Numbered from the stretch's first letter, positions 1-10,677 are shown. The stretch: DNA of 64,000 nt from DASTPP01 sp035762175 (GCA_035762175.1 DASTPP010000295.1:20403-84402); one strand, 5' to 3'. Numbers and translations: made by a program. The notes: generated from the letters alone by a model not told the origin.

Positions 1-5
1 GGGCG

Positions 6-599
6 ATGCCCGCCCCCCTCGACGAGACGGCCGCCTTCCTTGCCGAGCTGCACCCGCTGCAGCGCGCGCGCAGCGCGCTCGTGCTCCTCTCGTTCTTCGG
101 CCTGTACGCCGGCTTCCTCGCGATCGGCCTCGCTCGCGTGCGGCGGCGTCCGGGCACGATCGCCCTCGCGCTCTCGTTCCTCGGCCTCTTCTGCGCCGTC
201 GAGATCCTCTACCGGTCGGTCGACTTCTTCGCCGTCGAGGGGGCGTGGCTCCGGCGCTACGCGGCCGCGGCCGACCCGGCCCAGCGCGCGCTCATGCGCT
301 CGCACGTCGAGGCCTTCCGCGACGTCATCAGGGCGCTCTACGCGCCCCTGATGCTCTCGCAGATGTTCGGCAGCGCGCTCGCCGCGGCCGCCTTCTTTCC
401 GGCCCAGGGCGCCGACCGCTGGGTCGTCGCCGGCTTCGGGTTCAACGCGGTGCGCCTGGTCGGCCGCTTCGCCGCGAGCTACCTCGGGCTGGGCTGGCTC
501 GGCGTGCTCGGCGGCGAGCTCTACTTCCCGACGGTGATTCTTTCGTACGGGCCGATGCTCGCCTGGGCCATGAGCTCGACGCGCCCGCGAGAGCCCTGA
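6..599 (+). CDS. Multi-pass membrane protein of unknown function
   Basis: The 197-residue product is mostly hydrophobic, with about four likely membrane segments (near residues 24-44, 50-72, 112-134 and 158-180) and a charged cytosolic-looking stretch around residues 80-110. I see no catalytic motif and do not recognise a family. The ATG at position 6 leaves no room to judge a ribosome binding site because the window begins there, so an upstream start is possible. A second hydrophobic protein begins 3 nt after its stop codon, suggesting co-transcription and perhaps a shared membrane role. Confidence 0.7.
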   Translation: MPAPLDETAAFLAELHPLQRARSALVLLSFFGLYAGFLAIGLARVRRRPGTIALALSFLGLFCAVEILYRSVDFFAVEGAWLRRYAAAADPAQRALMRSHVEAFRDVIRALYAPLMLSQMFGSALAAAAFFPAQGADRWVVAGFGFNAVRLVGRFAASYLGLGWLGVLGGELYFPTVILSYGPMLAWAMSSTRPREP

Positions 600-602
600 G
601 CC

Positions 603-1295
603 GTGCACGTCGCCCCCCGCGCCCCCGGCCCGGCGCCGCGCGCCGTCGGGCCCTCGCTCTTCGCCCCCGCGGCGGCGTTCGCGGCGCTCTTCCTGGCCGG
701 CCTGGTGGTGCCCGCGCTGCTCGCCGGCGGCGAGCCCTTCCCCTCGCCCTTCGCGCCGGCCGACTCGTCGCTCGAGCACTTCGCCCGCCACGGCGGCGCC
801 CTGCGCGCGGGCGCGCTCCTTCAGTTCTGCGCGGCGGCCCCGCTCGGCGCCTTCGCGGCCGGCGCCGCCCGTCGCCTGCGCGCGCCCTTCGCGCCGCTCG
901 CGCTCTACGGCGGGCTCGCGGCCTCGTTCTTCCTGACGCTCTCGGCGCTCGCGCAGTGGGCGCTCTCGCAGCCGGGCGCGCTCGACCCGCCCGGCGTCGC
1001 GCGCGCCCTGCACCTCGTCGCGTTCGCGGCGGGCGGGCCCGGGCACGTCGTGCCGCTCGGGCTGCTCGCCGGCGCCATCGCCGTCGCGTCCGGGCGGGCG
1101 GGGCTCGTGCCGAAGGGGGCGGCGCTCTTCGGGCACGCGCCCGCCGCCCTCGCCGGGCTCTCGGCCCTCGGCCTCGTCGCCCCGGCCTTGTTCTTCTTGC
1201 TGCCCCTGGCGCGCTTCTCCGCGCTGGGCTTCCTGCTCTACGCGGGCGCCGCGCTCTCGACACGACGCCCCCCCCCGGGCAGCCCCGCCGGTTAG
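603..1295 (+). CDS. Multi-pass membrane protein of unknown function
   Basis: A 230-residue protein starting with GTG, 3 nt downstream of the previous membrane gene. Four to six hydrophobic segments are visible (around residues 18-42, 72-92, 102-125, 140-165, 180-225) linked by Ala/Gly/Pro-rich loops. No cofactor or catalytic motif is recognisable. Its TAG stop lies inside the first copy of a 28-bp direct repeat that also supplies the stop codon of the convergent gene. Function unknown. Confidence 0.65.
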   Translation: MHVAPRAPGPAPRAVGPSLFAPAAAFAALFLAGLVVPALLAGGEPFPSPFAPADSSLEHFARHGGALRAGALLQFCAAAPLGAFAAGAARRLRAPFAPLALYGGLAASFFLTLSALAQWALSQPGALDPPGVARALHLVAFAAGGPGHVVPLGLLAGAIAVASGRAGLVPKGAALFGHAPAALAGLSALGLVAPALFFLLPLARFSALGFLLYAGAALSTRRPPPGSPAG

Positions 1296-1375
1296 CCCGC
1301 CCCCTCGCGCTCGCCCCGGTCAGCCCGCCCCCTCGCGGTCGCTCGGGTTAGCCCGCCCCCTCGCGCTCGCCCGAG
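1292..1375. repeat. 28-bp direct repeat, three tandem copies
   Basis: Three copies begin at 1292, 1320 and 1348 with the shared core TTAGCCCGCCCCCTCGCG. The first copy carries the stop of the rightward membrane gene and the third carries the stop of the leftward gene, so the repeat sits exactly at the convergent junction. Confidence 0.8.
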
Positions 1376-2460
1376 CCCGCGGCCGGCTCGAAGGCGACCG
1401 GAAAGGCGAGCGCGTCGCCCGCCGCGAACGCGCGCAGCAGGGCCACGACGTGGCGGGTCGCCGAGGGGTGCCCCGCGGCGGCCGCGCGCCCGAGAAAGTC
1501 GGCGGCGCCGCCCTCGACGGTCACGCGCCCATACGTCGCGTCGTCGAACTCGAAGCCGCACGCGGCGCGGGCCCCGTAAAACGACGCCTCGACCTCGAAG
1601 CGCAGCCGCCGGACGCGGCAGCGCCGGACCGCGTGCACCACGAAGGCGTCTTCGCTCGCGCCGCCCGCGGGCCTCGCCCCCTCGCGGCGCGCCGCTTCGG
1701 CCTCGGCTTCGCCCTGCGGCGGGGCCCGCAGCCGCTCGGCGAGGGGGCCGGCGCCCTCCCACGCGAGGGGGCCGAGGGGGCGCGCCGGCGCCGGCTCGGC
1801 GGGCACCTCGGGCGAGCGCCGCGAGGGCTCGTGGTGGCCCGGCCGCAGCGGCGCGCGCCCCGGCGCGGGCCCTTCACGCTCGAGCTGGCGCCCCCACTCG
1901 TGCACGCGCTCTTGCACCGTGATCGCGCCGGCCGGGGGCCCGCTCGTGCCGAGCGAGGCGCCGGTCGCGTTGGCCAGCGGGGCCGCCGCGCGCCCCGCGC
2001 CGAGCCCCGCGGCGCCGGGCCCGAGACCCGCCGCCAGCGCGCCCGCCGCATGGAGGCCGCGCCCAGCCCAGAACGCGGCGACGGCGAGCGAAGGGGCCCC
2101 CGCCTGCCACGCAGCCGCGGGCCTCGCCGGCGCGTCCCCGGCGAGCTCGCCCGCCGCCCCCGCGCCCTGGCCCCCGCCGGGCTCGCCCCCCGCTCTCGCG
2201 CTCTCGCCCCCCCTGGGCTCGTCCCCCGCTCTCGCGCTCTCGCCCCCCGCCCGCGCGCCCTCGGCGCCCGCCGAGGCCCGCAAGTTCTGCCCGAACATGG
2301 CGCCCGCCACCGACCCTTCGCTGCGCTCGACCGAGGGCGCCCCCTCGCCGAGCTCGACGCAACTCGTCACGTCTGCCGCCTCGCCCGGCCCGCCCGCCTC
2401 GTCGACCCCGACGCCGAGCTGCCAGCCGACCCTCGCCAATTCGTTCGCCCCGATTTTCAT
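1348..2460 (-). CDS. Hypothetical protein with low-complexity middle and folded C-terminal domain
   Basis: The 370-residue product starts MKIGANELARVGW and contains a long Ala/Gly/Glu/Arg/Pro-rich region (about residues 60-260) with short internal repeats such as ARAGGE. It ends in a more normal-looking domain (about 275-360) with FEVEASFYGARA and FEFDDATYGRV, which resembles a small beta-rich domain. I do not recognise a family. The start is set by the only ATG before this recognisable N-terminus. The opposite strand is also open here, but its product lacks any fold-like composition. Medium confidence that this strand is the coding one. Confidence 0.55.
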   Translation of the reverse strand: MKIGANELARVGWQLGVGVDEAGGPGEAADVTSCVELGEGAPSVERSEGSVAGAMFGQNLRASAGAEGARAGGESARAGDEPRGGESARAGGEPGGGQGAGAAGELAGDAPARPAAAWQAGAPSLAVAAFWAGRGLHAAGALAAGLGPGAAGLGAGRAAAPLANATGASLGTSGPPAGAITVQERVHEWGRQLEREGPAPGRAPLRPGHHEPSRRSPEVPAEPAPARPLGPLAWEGAGPLAERLRAPPQGEAEAEAARREGARPAGGASEDAFVVHAVRRCRVRRLRFEVEASFYGARAACGFEFDDATYGRVTVEGGAADFLGRAAAAGHPSATRHVVALLRAFAAGDALAFPVAFEPAAGSGEREGAG

Positions 2461-2583
2461 GGTGCCTCCGTCCCTGCGCGTTGCGCTCTGCCTTCCCTTC
2501 GGCCGCGCGGCGGGCGAGTTTCCTGGTTTCTCGCGCCCCGGCCCCCGCGCCGGCGCGGGGCGACGCCGGCGGGCGCTTTGAAG

Positions 2584-2589
2584 TACACT
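2584..2589 (+). promoter_or_regulatory. -10-like box, leaderless-type promoter
   Basis: TACACT lies 6 nt before the GTG at 2596, so transcription starting 6-8 nt after the box would begin at or just inside the start codon. It is one of nine similar placements in the window. No convincing -35 hexamer is visible. Confidence 0.4.
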
Positions 2590-2595
2590 GGGCCG

Positions 2596-4455
2596 GTGAA
2601 GACGTCGGGGTTGGTGGTTTCGTCGGCGCTCGCCTTGCTTGCGTTCGCCCAACCGGCGCGCGCCTTCTCGACGCGCGTCCACATCACGATCGCGAACGAC
2701 GTCCGGCGGGCGCTGATCGCCTCGGGGTCGAACCGCGTCGCCCTGCGGCTCTCGCCGCACTCGGTCGAGCTCTCGGCCGAAGACGCGGCCGCCATCGTCG
2801 AGAACCCCCTCGAGTTCCGCGCCGGCGCGGTCGGGCCCGACAACATCGCCTTCCCCGGCATGACCGACCCCTCGCACGCCGTCGGGCAGCGCCCCTTCGA
2901 GCAGTGCGAGGCGCTCTACGCCGCCGCCGCGCGCCCCGCCGAGCGGGCCTACGCGCTCGGCTGCTTCTTGCACGGCGTGACCGACGCGGTCGCGCACCAC
3001 TACGTCAACTACCTGAGCGGCGAGACCTTCACGCTCAACCCGATCGCGAGCGGGCGCGAGGCGTCGTTCTCGAACGTCGTGCGGCACATCACCGCCGAGT
3101 CCATGGTCCAGCGGGCGGCGCTCGCGCGCGAGCCCTCGCGCTTCACCGTCGGCGAGCTCTCGCACCGGCTGCCGAAAGACTTCGTCCAGCGCGCCTACTT
3201 CGACGCCGCGAGCCCGCTCTACGCCCTGATGGGCGCGCCCGCCCGGGCGAAGCTCGACGCGGCGCGCGCGGCCGCCCCCGGCGCCTCGCTGCCCGCGCTC
3301 GTCGCGGCGGCGGGGCTCTCGCCGGGCGACCACCTGGTGCTGACGCCCGTCTACCTGCGCGAGATCGACGCCGAGCGGCAGAAGCTGCGCGCCTCGCTGG
3401 TGGCCTCGATCGCGGCGATGCAAGACCGCTCGACGGCCGACGGCGCCGAGCTCGGCGTCGGGCCGGGCCCCGACGGGCAGCTCGGCACGCCCGACGACAC
3501 GACCGCCTGCGCGGTGGGCTGCGCGACGCTCTTCGCGACGTACAAGGTCTACGTCTCGATGCTCACCCCGCGCGCCGACGCCCAGGGCGGCGCCCTGACC
3601 TCGCCCTTCGACAAGCTGAGCAACGAGCTCGGCGGCGACCTCGCCCGGTTCCTGCCCGCCTACGTCGAGACGATCGAGCTCGCCTCGGCCCGGCTGAACG
3701 GGCCGCTCGAGCCGGGCGGGGGCGGCGGCTTCGACCTCTCGCCCGCCCTCGTGCCCGAGCTGCTCGGCCCGCTCGACGCCTGGGCCGCCGACGTGACGGC
3801 GCTCGACTACGTCACCGTGGCCGAGAGCGTGCTGCCCGGCTGGCTCCTCGAGCTCGAGGAGGCGCTCGACGTCGTGGGCGTCAACGTCGACGTCGCGGGC
3901 ATCCTCGAGACGCTGCTCGACCCGGTCGTCGAGCCCGTCAAAGACGCCATCAAAGACTACGCCATCGGCCAGGCCCGCGCGTTCGTCGAGCAGCTCGCGG
4001 GCGAGCTCGCGGCGAACACGGCGGCGGTCGAGGCCGAGTTCGCGGCGAAGCTCGCGTCGGGCTCCGACCCCGCGCTCGGCGGCACCCTGCTCGACGACTT
4101 CTTCGAGAGCGGCCTCTACGCCCACTCGTTCAACGCCGCCGCGGCCGCCATGGCGCGGCGCGCGTCGGTCTTGCCCGCGGGCGGCGACCCCGTGGGCCTC
4201 GGCCCCGCCACCTTCGACGCCTCGCACACCCCTTCATGGATGCAGCTCGGCGCCTGCGACTACCTGCGCGACGCCGTCTTCCCCCTGGGCCTCGGCGTGC
4301 GGGGCGCGCTCAGCGTCAAGAAGGGCGACACGGTCTTCGCCGCCGTGGCGAGCGACGACAGCCCGGTCGAGTGCCACGACGGCTCGCTCAGCGCCTTCGC
4401 CGCGACGCCGAGCGCGGCGAGCTCAGCGCCGACCCCGCGCACCGCGGCTCGGTGA
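2596..4455 (+). CDS. Exported zinc-dependent phospholipase C-like protein, probably frameshifted near its end
   Basis: The 619-residue frame opens with a signal peptide (VKTSGLVVSSALALLAFAQ, then PARA before FSTRVHI). Residues about 25-150 resemble the zinc-dependent phospholipase C (S1/P1 nuclease-like) fold: VHITIAND, the motif AGAVGPDNIAFPG, DPSHA and the His-rich stretch GCFLHGVTDAVAHHYVNYL, which would supply zinc ligands. The remaining 450 residues are helical and unassigned. This frame ends in an uncharacteristic tail (SAASSAPTPRTAAR). The +1 alternative frame from about 4405 continues naturally into a Gly-rich linker and a Cys/hydrophobic/Arg sorting tail (GCSCRVA at about 4648, WRRRRGR), so a one-base loss near 4400-4407 is likely, either a real mutation or a sequencing error. 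Start is GTG behind a TACACT box. Confidence 0.75.
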   Translation: MKTSGLVVSSALALLAFAQPARAFSTRVHITIANDVRRALIASGSNRVALRLSPHSVELSAEDAAAIVENPLEFRAGAVGPDNIAFPGMTDPSHAVGQRPFEQCEALYAAAARPAERAYALGCFLHGVTDAVAHHYVNYLSGETFTLNPIASGREASFSNVVRHITAESMVQRAALAREPSRFTVGELSHRLPKDFVQRAYFDAASPLYALMGAPARAKLDAARAAAPGASLPALVAAAGLSPGDHLVLTPVYLREIDAERQKLRASLVASIAAMQDRSTADGAELGVGPGPDGQLGTPDDTTACAVGCATLFATYKVYVSMLTPRADAQGGALTSPFDKLSNELGGDLARFLPAYVETIELASARLNGPLEPGGGGGFDLSPALVPELLGPLDAWAADVTALDYVTVAESVLPGWLLELEEALDVVGVNVDVAGILETLLDPVVEPVKDAIKDYAIGQARAFVEQLAGELAANTAAVEAEFAAKLASGSDPALGGTLLDDFFESGLYAHSFNAAAAAMARRASVLPAGGDPVGLGPATFDASHTPSWMQLGACDYLRDAVFPLGLGVRGALSVKKGDTVFAAVASDDSPVECHDGSLSAFAATPSAASSAPTPRTAAR

Positions 4456-5954
4456 GCCGCTCCTTCCCCCCCGCGCTCGGAGGCGCCTCGCTCACCTGCC
4501 TGAACCTCACCGTGCCGGGCCTCCCCGCCCCGCCCCCGGGCGCCGCGGGCGCAGGCGGCGCGGGCAACTCGGGCGGCGCGGGGCCCGGCCCCGGCGGCGC
4601 GGGCGGCGCGGGCCCGGGCGCCGACGGCGGGGGCTCGGACGACGACGACGGCTGCTCGTGCCGCGTCGCCTCGCCGCGCCCCGCCGGGCTCGTGCGCTGG
4701 GCCGGCCTCGGGCTCGGGGCGGCGCTCCTCTGGCGCCGGCGCCGCGGCCGCGCGCGCCTCGTCGCCCCCCTCGCCCTGCTCGCCCTCGGCGCCGGGGCCT
4801 GCGGGGGCGACGACGACGACGGGGCGGGCGACGAGGGCGGCGGCGGCGGGGCCACGGGCGGCGCGGCGGGCTCGGGCGGCCAGAGCGCGGCGGGCGGCAC
4901 GGGCGGCGCGAGCGGCGGGGCGGGCTCGGGCGGCGGGGCGGGCTCGGGCGGCACGGGCGGGGCGCAGACGCTCATCGACGCCCTCGGCACGAGCGTCTGG
5001 CGGGGCACCTTCGACCGCGGCGGCCGCGAGCGCGCCGTCGAGCTGCGCTTCGACGCCGCGTCGCTGCTCTGGGCCGAGATCGACAACCCCTTCGGCCCCT
5101 CGCGCAAGCGCACCCTGCGCACCATGACGATCGACGCCGACGCGAAGGGCGTCCACACCGTGATCATCACGCCCGCCGGCTGGCCCGTCGGGCCCGACAA
5201 CGGCAAGCAAGAAGACTGGACGCTCGAGCTGCGCGAGGGCGCCCCGCGCAAGCTCGTCGTCGGCACGGGCGGCGGCGCCGTCGAAGAGTACGAAGAGGGC
5301 CCCTGGCCCGCGCCGACCGAGGGGCTGACGGCCGTCGTGCGCGTCTTCGACCCGGGCGGCCCGATGGACAACGCCTTCTGCAACGCCAGCAACTTCAGCG
5401 GCCCCGACCGCGACGTCATCTGGGCTTTCGCCCGCGGCGAGAGCGCCGAGGCCCCCGTCGCGACCGACGTCGTCGCCGGCGCCCCCCTCCTGAGCTGGGC
5501 CGACGAGTCGGGCGGCGACAACTTCGCCATCACCAACGTCGCGGGCTTCGAGCGCTTCGGCGGCACCGAGCTCGACGACCAGTTCAACTTCGTCGTGCTC
5601 TACCTCGGCACCGTCACCCACCCCGGCGGCCGCTTCGCGATGCGCGAGCGCGACGACGACATCCGCGACGCGCTCTGGGCCTTCGTCGGCCCCGGCGTCG
5701 GCAGCAGCAACATCAACGAGCTCTTCCTCGAAGTGCACGGGCACGTGCCCGCCGACGCCACCGAGAACGTGGTGGGCGACGACTTCGAGGCCCAAGACCT
5801 GCCCATCGAGGCCATGCTCCTGCGCTGCAACGGCTCGATCGCCGGCCAGGCCGTCGACCTCGAGGCTGACCTGAACAATACCGGCTTCAAGCTCGTCGGC
5901 GAGCAGCCGACCAAGCCGCTCGTCGACGCGACGCTCTTTCCGCCGGCGCTCTGA
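4452..5954 (+). CDS. Lipoprotein-like exported protein; open frame also holds the upstream gene's sorting tail
   Basis: This frame stays open from the previous gene's last codons to the TGA at 5954. A GTG at 4452 overlaps the upstream stop (GTGA). It encodes, in order, a Gly-rich linker, a MYXO-CTERM-like tail (GCSCRVA, hydrophobic segment, WRRRRGR) that more likely belongs to the upstream protein, then a lipoprotein signal (LVAPLALLALGAGAC followed by GGDDDDG), a Gly/Ser/Thr linker, and a 330-residue domain of unknown function with about 10 beta-strand-like stretches. The real start of the lipoprotein is unclear: GTG 4692 is the nearest in-frame start, and there is no ATG between the Arg cluster and the lipobox. 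The outer-membrane lipoprotein role is inference. Confidence 0.6.
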   Translation: MSRSFPPALGGASLTCLNLTVPGLPAPPPGAAGAGGAGNSGGAGPGPGGAGGAGPGADGGGSDDDDGCSCRVASPRPAGLVRWAGLGLGAALLWRRRRGRARLVAPLALLALGAGACGGDDDDGAGDEGGGGGATGGAAGSGGQSAAGGTGGASGGAGSGGGAGSGGTGGAQTLIDALGTSVWRGTFDRGGRERAVELRFDAASLLWAEIDNPFGPSRKRTLRTMTIDADAKGVHTVIITPAGWPVGPDNGKQEDWTLELREGAPRKLVVGTGGGAVEEYEEGPWPAPTEGLTAVVRVFDPGGPMDNAFCNASNFSGPDRDVIWAFARGESAEAPVATDVVAGAPLLSWADESGGDNFAITNVAGFERFGGTELDDQFNFVVLYLGTVTHPGGRFAMRERDDDIRDALWAFVGPGVGSSNINELFLEVHGHVPADATENVVGDDFEAQDLPIEAMLLRCNGSIAGQAVDLEADLNNTGFKLVGEQPTKPLVDATLFPPAL

Positions 5955-6050
5955 TCGACCCCGCGTCCGGGGGCCACCCGGGCCTCGCCGCTTACTCGGG
6001 GCGGGGCCCCGCCGCCCGATCGGAGCCCCGCCGCCCGCTCGGGCCGCGTG

Positions 6051-6145
6051 CGCCCTCCGCCCCCACAAACGCCCTCCGCCCCCGCGAGCGCCTTCCGCGC
6101 CCGCGAGCGCCCTCCGCCCCCGCAGGCGCCCCCCCGCCCTCGCGG
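6051..6145. repeat. 19-bp tandem repeat, five copies
   Basis: Five 19-bp units with consensus CGCCCTCCGCCCCCGCGAG run head to tail between the lipoprotein stop and the stop of the convergent histidine kinase. The last unit is degenerate. It may be only slippage in C-rich DNA. Confidence 0.8.
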
Positions 6146-6150
6146 GCGCC

Positions 6151-7716
<1,566 letters not shown>

Positions 7717-7730
7717 GCGACCCTGCCTTA

Positions 7731-7740
7731 GCGTTAACGC
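7731..7740. promoter_or_regulatory. Perfect 10-bp palindrome upstream of hybrid kinase
   Basis: GCGTTAACGC ends 24 nt before the kinase start and is one of few A/T-containing spots in this spacer, so it may be an operator or part of the promoter. The leftward reading gives GCTAAGGC next to it. Evidence is symmetry and position only. Confidence 0.3.
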
Positions 7741-7806
7741 AAAGTGGCATGCATCGCTAGACCGCTTCTCGCCCGCGGCGATCGCCCGCCCGCTCGAGCG
7801 ACGAGC

Positions 7807-8823
7807 CTAGCGCGCCGAGAGCGCCGCGAGGGCCAGGATCGCGAGGCCCACCGCGCCCAATGCGCTCTGGCGGCCGAGCGCGACGAGGCGCTCGCGCTCG
7901 GCGTCCGCCGAGGCCACGAGGACCGCGAGGCCGGAGGCGCGGGGGGTCGGCCGGCGCTCGTCGGGCGCCAGCGAGACGCTGAGCTCCCAGGCGAAGGGCT
8001 CGGCGGCGAGCGCGAGGGGGGCGGCGACGGGCGGCGGCGGGGGCCGCGGCGCCCGGCGGGCGCGGACGGCCGGCGGCGGGGCGGCCTCGAGGCCCAGCCG
8101 GATGCGCCGGGCGTTCAGGTGCGCCAGGAAGAGAACGAGCTCTCCGCAGCCCACGCAGGCCCACGCGAGCCAACGCCCGGGCCCCTCGGGGCCGGCCCAG
8201 AGGCTGGCGAGGCCGAGCGCGCCCACCCAGAGCCCGCTGCGCAGGGGCGAGGTCGGCGGCGGGTCGCTCGCCCGCCCGTCGTGCTCCTCGAAGAGCGCCG
8301 AGAACACCGGAAAGGCCGCCAGCCCCACGAGCAAACTGAGCGCGAGCGAGGGGGCGAAGTGGGTGACGAAGATGACGAGGGCGAAGCCGAGCGAAAGCAG
8401 CGCCCAGAGCGCGAGCTCGGCCAGCAAGGGGGGCAGCTCGCCGGGCGGCGCGCCGCTCAGCCGCCCCTGCAGGGTCTCGAGCCAGAGGCCGAAGGCCGGC
8501 AGCGCCGAGACGACGAGCGTGCCGCCGACCCCCGCGCCGAGCCCCCAGAGCGCCGCCCCCCAGAGCGCCGGCCCCTGCCCGCCCGGCGTCAGCCGCCGAC
8601 GCAAGGCCAGGGCGAGGCCCAGCGCCGCCAGGCTCGCCCGCGCCGCCGCGGTCGCCAGCGTGTTGGGAATGTCGCCGCCATAAAACGCGCCCGGGGTCAG
8701 GTTGAGCAGGCCCGCCGCGCTGCCGAGCCAGAGCGCGGCGACCGCGACGGGCGTCCCCGGAAGCCGTCGCGCCTGGCGGCCGAAGCCGCCCTGCCCCCAG
8801 GTCGAGGCGGCGAGCGAAGACAT
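7807..8823 (-). CDS. Multi-pass membrane protein of unknown function
   Basis: A 338-residue protein with about six hydrophobic segments in the first 240 residues, a Pro/Arg-rich linker (245-275) and one more C-terminal hydrophobic segment (316-336). No catalytic or transport signature was found. Composition and the ATG (MSSLAAS) support this as a real gene. It is divergent from the GMC oxidoreductase gene, with about 180 bp between them holding two near-identical 20-bp GC-rich stretches. Confidence 0.65.
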   Translation of the reverse strand: MSSLAASTWGQGGFGRQARRLPGTPVAVAALWLGSAAGLLNLTPGAFYGGDIPNTLATAAARASLAALGLALALRRRLTPGGQGPALWGAALWGLGAGVGGTLVVSALPAFGLWLETLQGRLSGAPPGELPPLLAELALWALLSLGFALVIFVTHFAPSLALSLLVGLAAFPVFSALFEEHDGRASDPPPTSPLRSGLWVGALGLASLWAGPEGPGRWLAWACVGCGELVLFLAHLNARRIRLGLEAAPPPAVRARRAPRPPPPPVAAPLALAAEPFAWELSVSLAPDERRPTPRASGLAVLVASADAERERLVALGRQSALGAVGLAILALAALSAR

Positions 8824-8988
8824 GACTGCCGCGTCTTGTACGCCGCGGCCGCCCCGGAGCTACCCTCGCCCGCGCACGCGAGCCCCGGCGAGCCGCGCGC
8901 GGCGCGCCCGAGGGGGCCGGCGCCCCGGCGAGCCGCGCGCGGCGGCCCCGAAGCGCCGGCGCCCTGGCACCGGACCCCGGCCCTCCGC

Positions 8989-8994
8989 TACCCT
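8989..8994 (+). promoter_or_regulatory. -10-like box, leaderless-type promoter of GMC oxidoreductase
   Basis: TACCCT lies 10 nt before the ATG at 9005, preceded by CCGC as at other starts in the window. A similar GCTACCCT occurs about 110 nt upstream in a duplicated stretch. Confidence 0.35.
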
Positions 8995-9004
8995 GCCCCC
9001 GCAC

Positions 9005-10534
9005 ATGGAATCGTTCGCCGACACCGTCGTCGTCGGCGCGGGCTCGGCGGGGGCCGTCATCGCCGCGCGCGCGACCGAGCGCTCCGACAACGAGGTCTTG
9101 CTGCTCGAGGCGGGCCCCGACTACCACGGGCAGGCCGCCTTGCCCTCGGACCTCAGCGACGGCACGCGCAACTCGATGCGCGACCACGACTGGGGCTACC
9201 GGCACCGCGCGATGCCCGACCAGGTCGCCTTCGAATTCCCCCGCGGGAGGGTGGTCGGCGGCTCCTCGGCCGTCAACACCTGCATCGCCCTGCGGGGCCA
9301 GCCCTACGACTACGACGAGTGGGCCTCGCTCGGCCTGCCCGAGTGGTCGTGGGAGCACTGCCTGCCCGCCTTCAAGCGCCTCGAGACCGACCTCGACGTG
9401 AAGAACGAGTGGCACGGCGGCGAGGGCCCGGTGCCCATCCGGCGCCACCCGCCGGCAGAGCTCGTGCCCTGGCAGGCGGCCTTCCTCGAGGCGTGCGCCG
9501 AGCTCGGCTTCCCGGCGGCGTACGACTCGAACGACCCGACCACCACGGGCTACGGGCCCCACGCGATGAACAAGGTCGACGGCGTGCGCATGAGCGCCGC
9601 CCGCTGCTACCTGACGCCCGAGGTCCGGCGCCGGCCGAACCTGCGCTTGCGCCCGGGCGTGCTCGCCCGCCGCGTCCTCTTCGAGGGGCGCCGGGCCGTC
9701 GGCGTCGAGATCGAGGTCGACGGCCGCGTCGAGCGCGTCGGCGCGCGGCGCGTGATCGTGTCGGCGGGCGCCATCAACACGCCCGGCCTGCTCCTGCGCT
9801 CGGGCGTCGGGCCCCGCGCCGAGCTCGAGCGCCTCGGCGTCGACCCCGTCGCCGACGTGCCCGCCGTCGGCGCGCGCCTGCTCGACCACCCGGGCGCCGC
9901 CATCTTCCTCGTGCCCCGCTGGGGCCTCTCGAAGGTCGGCCACCCGCTCGTGCAGACGGTGCTGCGCTACCGCTCGCGGGGCAGCCCCTACCCGAAGAAC
10001 GACATGCAGCTGCAGCCGGGCTCGTTCCTGCCCCTGCCCCCGCTGCCCATGCCCTTCGTGACCCTCGCCTGCTGCGTCGGCAAGCCCCGCGGCTGGGGCA
10101 CGCTGCGCTTCCTCTCGGCCGACCCGCGCGGAAAGCCCCGCATCGACTCGAACGTGCTCGGCCACGACGAGGACCGCGCCCGCGCCGTCGAGGCGCTCGA
10201 GCTCGCGCGCGCCTGCGTGCACACCCGCGCCATGCGCGGCCTCGTCACCTTCCTGTGGCCCCTCGACCCGGTGCTGCGCGACCGCTCGCGCCTGCGCGCG
10301 TGGATCGCCTCGAGCTGCGGCTCCGGCTACCACCCCTCGGGCACCGTGCCGATGGGCCCCGACGGCTCGCCCGACGCCGCCACCGACGGGCGCGGCCGCG
10401 TGCGCGGCGTCGAGGGCCTCGTCGTCGCCGACGCCAGCCTGATGCCCACCATACCTTCTTCGAATACGAACCTTCCCACTTTGATGATCGGCGAACGCTT
10501 CGGCGAATGGCTACGCGAAGGCGGCCTCGATTGA
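9005..10534 (+). CDS. GMC-family FAD-dependent oxidoreductase (choline dehydrogenase-like)
   Basis: The 509-residue protein fits GMC flavoenzymes, which oxidise alcohols with FAD. Visible: FAD-binding GAGSAGAVIAARATE (residues 11-25) with Glu35 closing the ADP loop (LLLEAGPDY), GMC signature 1 (RGRVVGGSSAVNTCIALRG, about 80-98), signature 2 (SAGAINTPGLLLRSGVGP, about 257-274), and the C-terminal His/Asn pair in SGYHPSGTVPMG and SSNTNLPTLMIGE. Length is typical for a bacterial member. No signal peptide. The neighbours do not suggest a substrate, so choline, other alcohols or aromatic alcohols are all open. The ATG is chosen because the FAD motif follows it at once, although the frame is open further upstream. 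Confidence 0.92.
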   Translation: MESFADTVVVGAGSAGAVIAARATERSDNEVLLLEAGPDYHGQAALPSDLSDGTRNSMRDHDWGYRHRAMPDQVAFEFPRGRVVGGSSAVNTCIALRGQPYDYDEWASLGLPEWSWEHCLPAFKRLETDLDVKNEWHGGEGPVPIRRHPPAELVPWQAAFLEACAELGFPAAYDSNDPTTTGYGPHAMNKVDGVRMSAARCYLTPEVRRRPNLRLRPGVLARRVLFEGRRAVGVEIEVDGRVERVGARRVIVSAGAINTPGLLLRSGVGPRAELERLGVDPVADVPAVGARLLDHPGAAIFLVPRWGLSKVGHPLVQTVLRYRSRGSPYPKNDMQLQPGSFLPLPPLPMPFVTLACCVGKPRGWGTLRFLSADPRGKPRIDSNVLGHDEDRARAVEALELARACVHTRAMRGLVTFLWPLDPVLRDRSRLRAWIASSCGSGYHPSGTVPMGPDGSPDAATDGRGRVRGVEGLVVADASLMPTIPSSNTNLPTLMIGERFGEWLREGGLD

Positions 10535-10677
10535 AACTCCGGCCCGCCCGCGCCGGGGCCCCGGGGCGCGGCCTCAGCCGCGCGCCGCGTGCGAAATCGG
10601 CTCGCCCCCAAGACCCTTAACGGTAAGCCCCCGCTCGCCCTTGACGGCGCGTGAGTTCTTCCGTCTGCTACCGCTCC

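Noticed and set aside
1919..2581. 220-codon rightward frame opposite the hypothetical gene at 1348-2460
   Set aside because: Pro/Ser/Ala low complexity throughout, while the leftward frame has a fold-like C-terminus.
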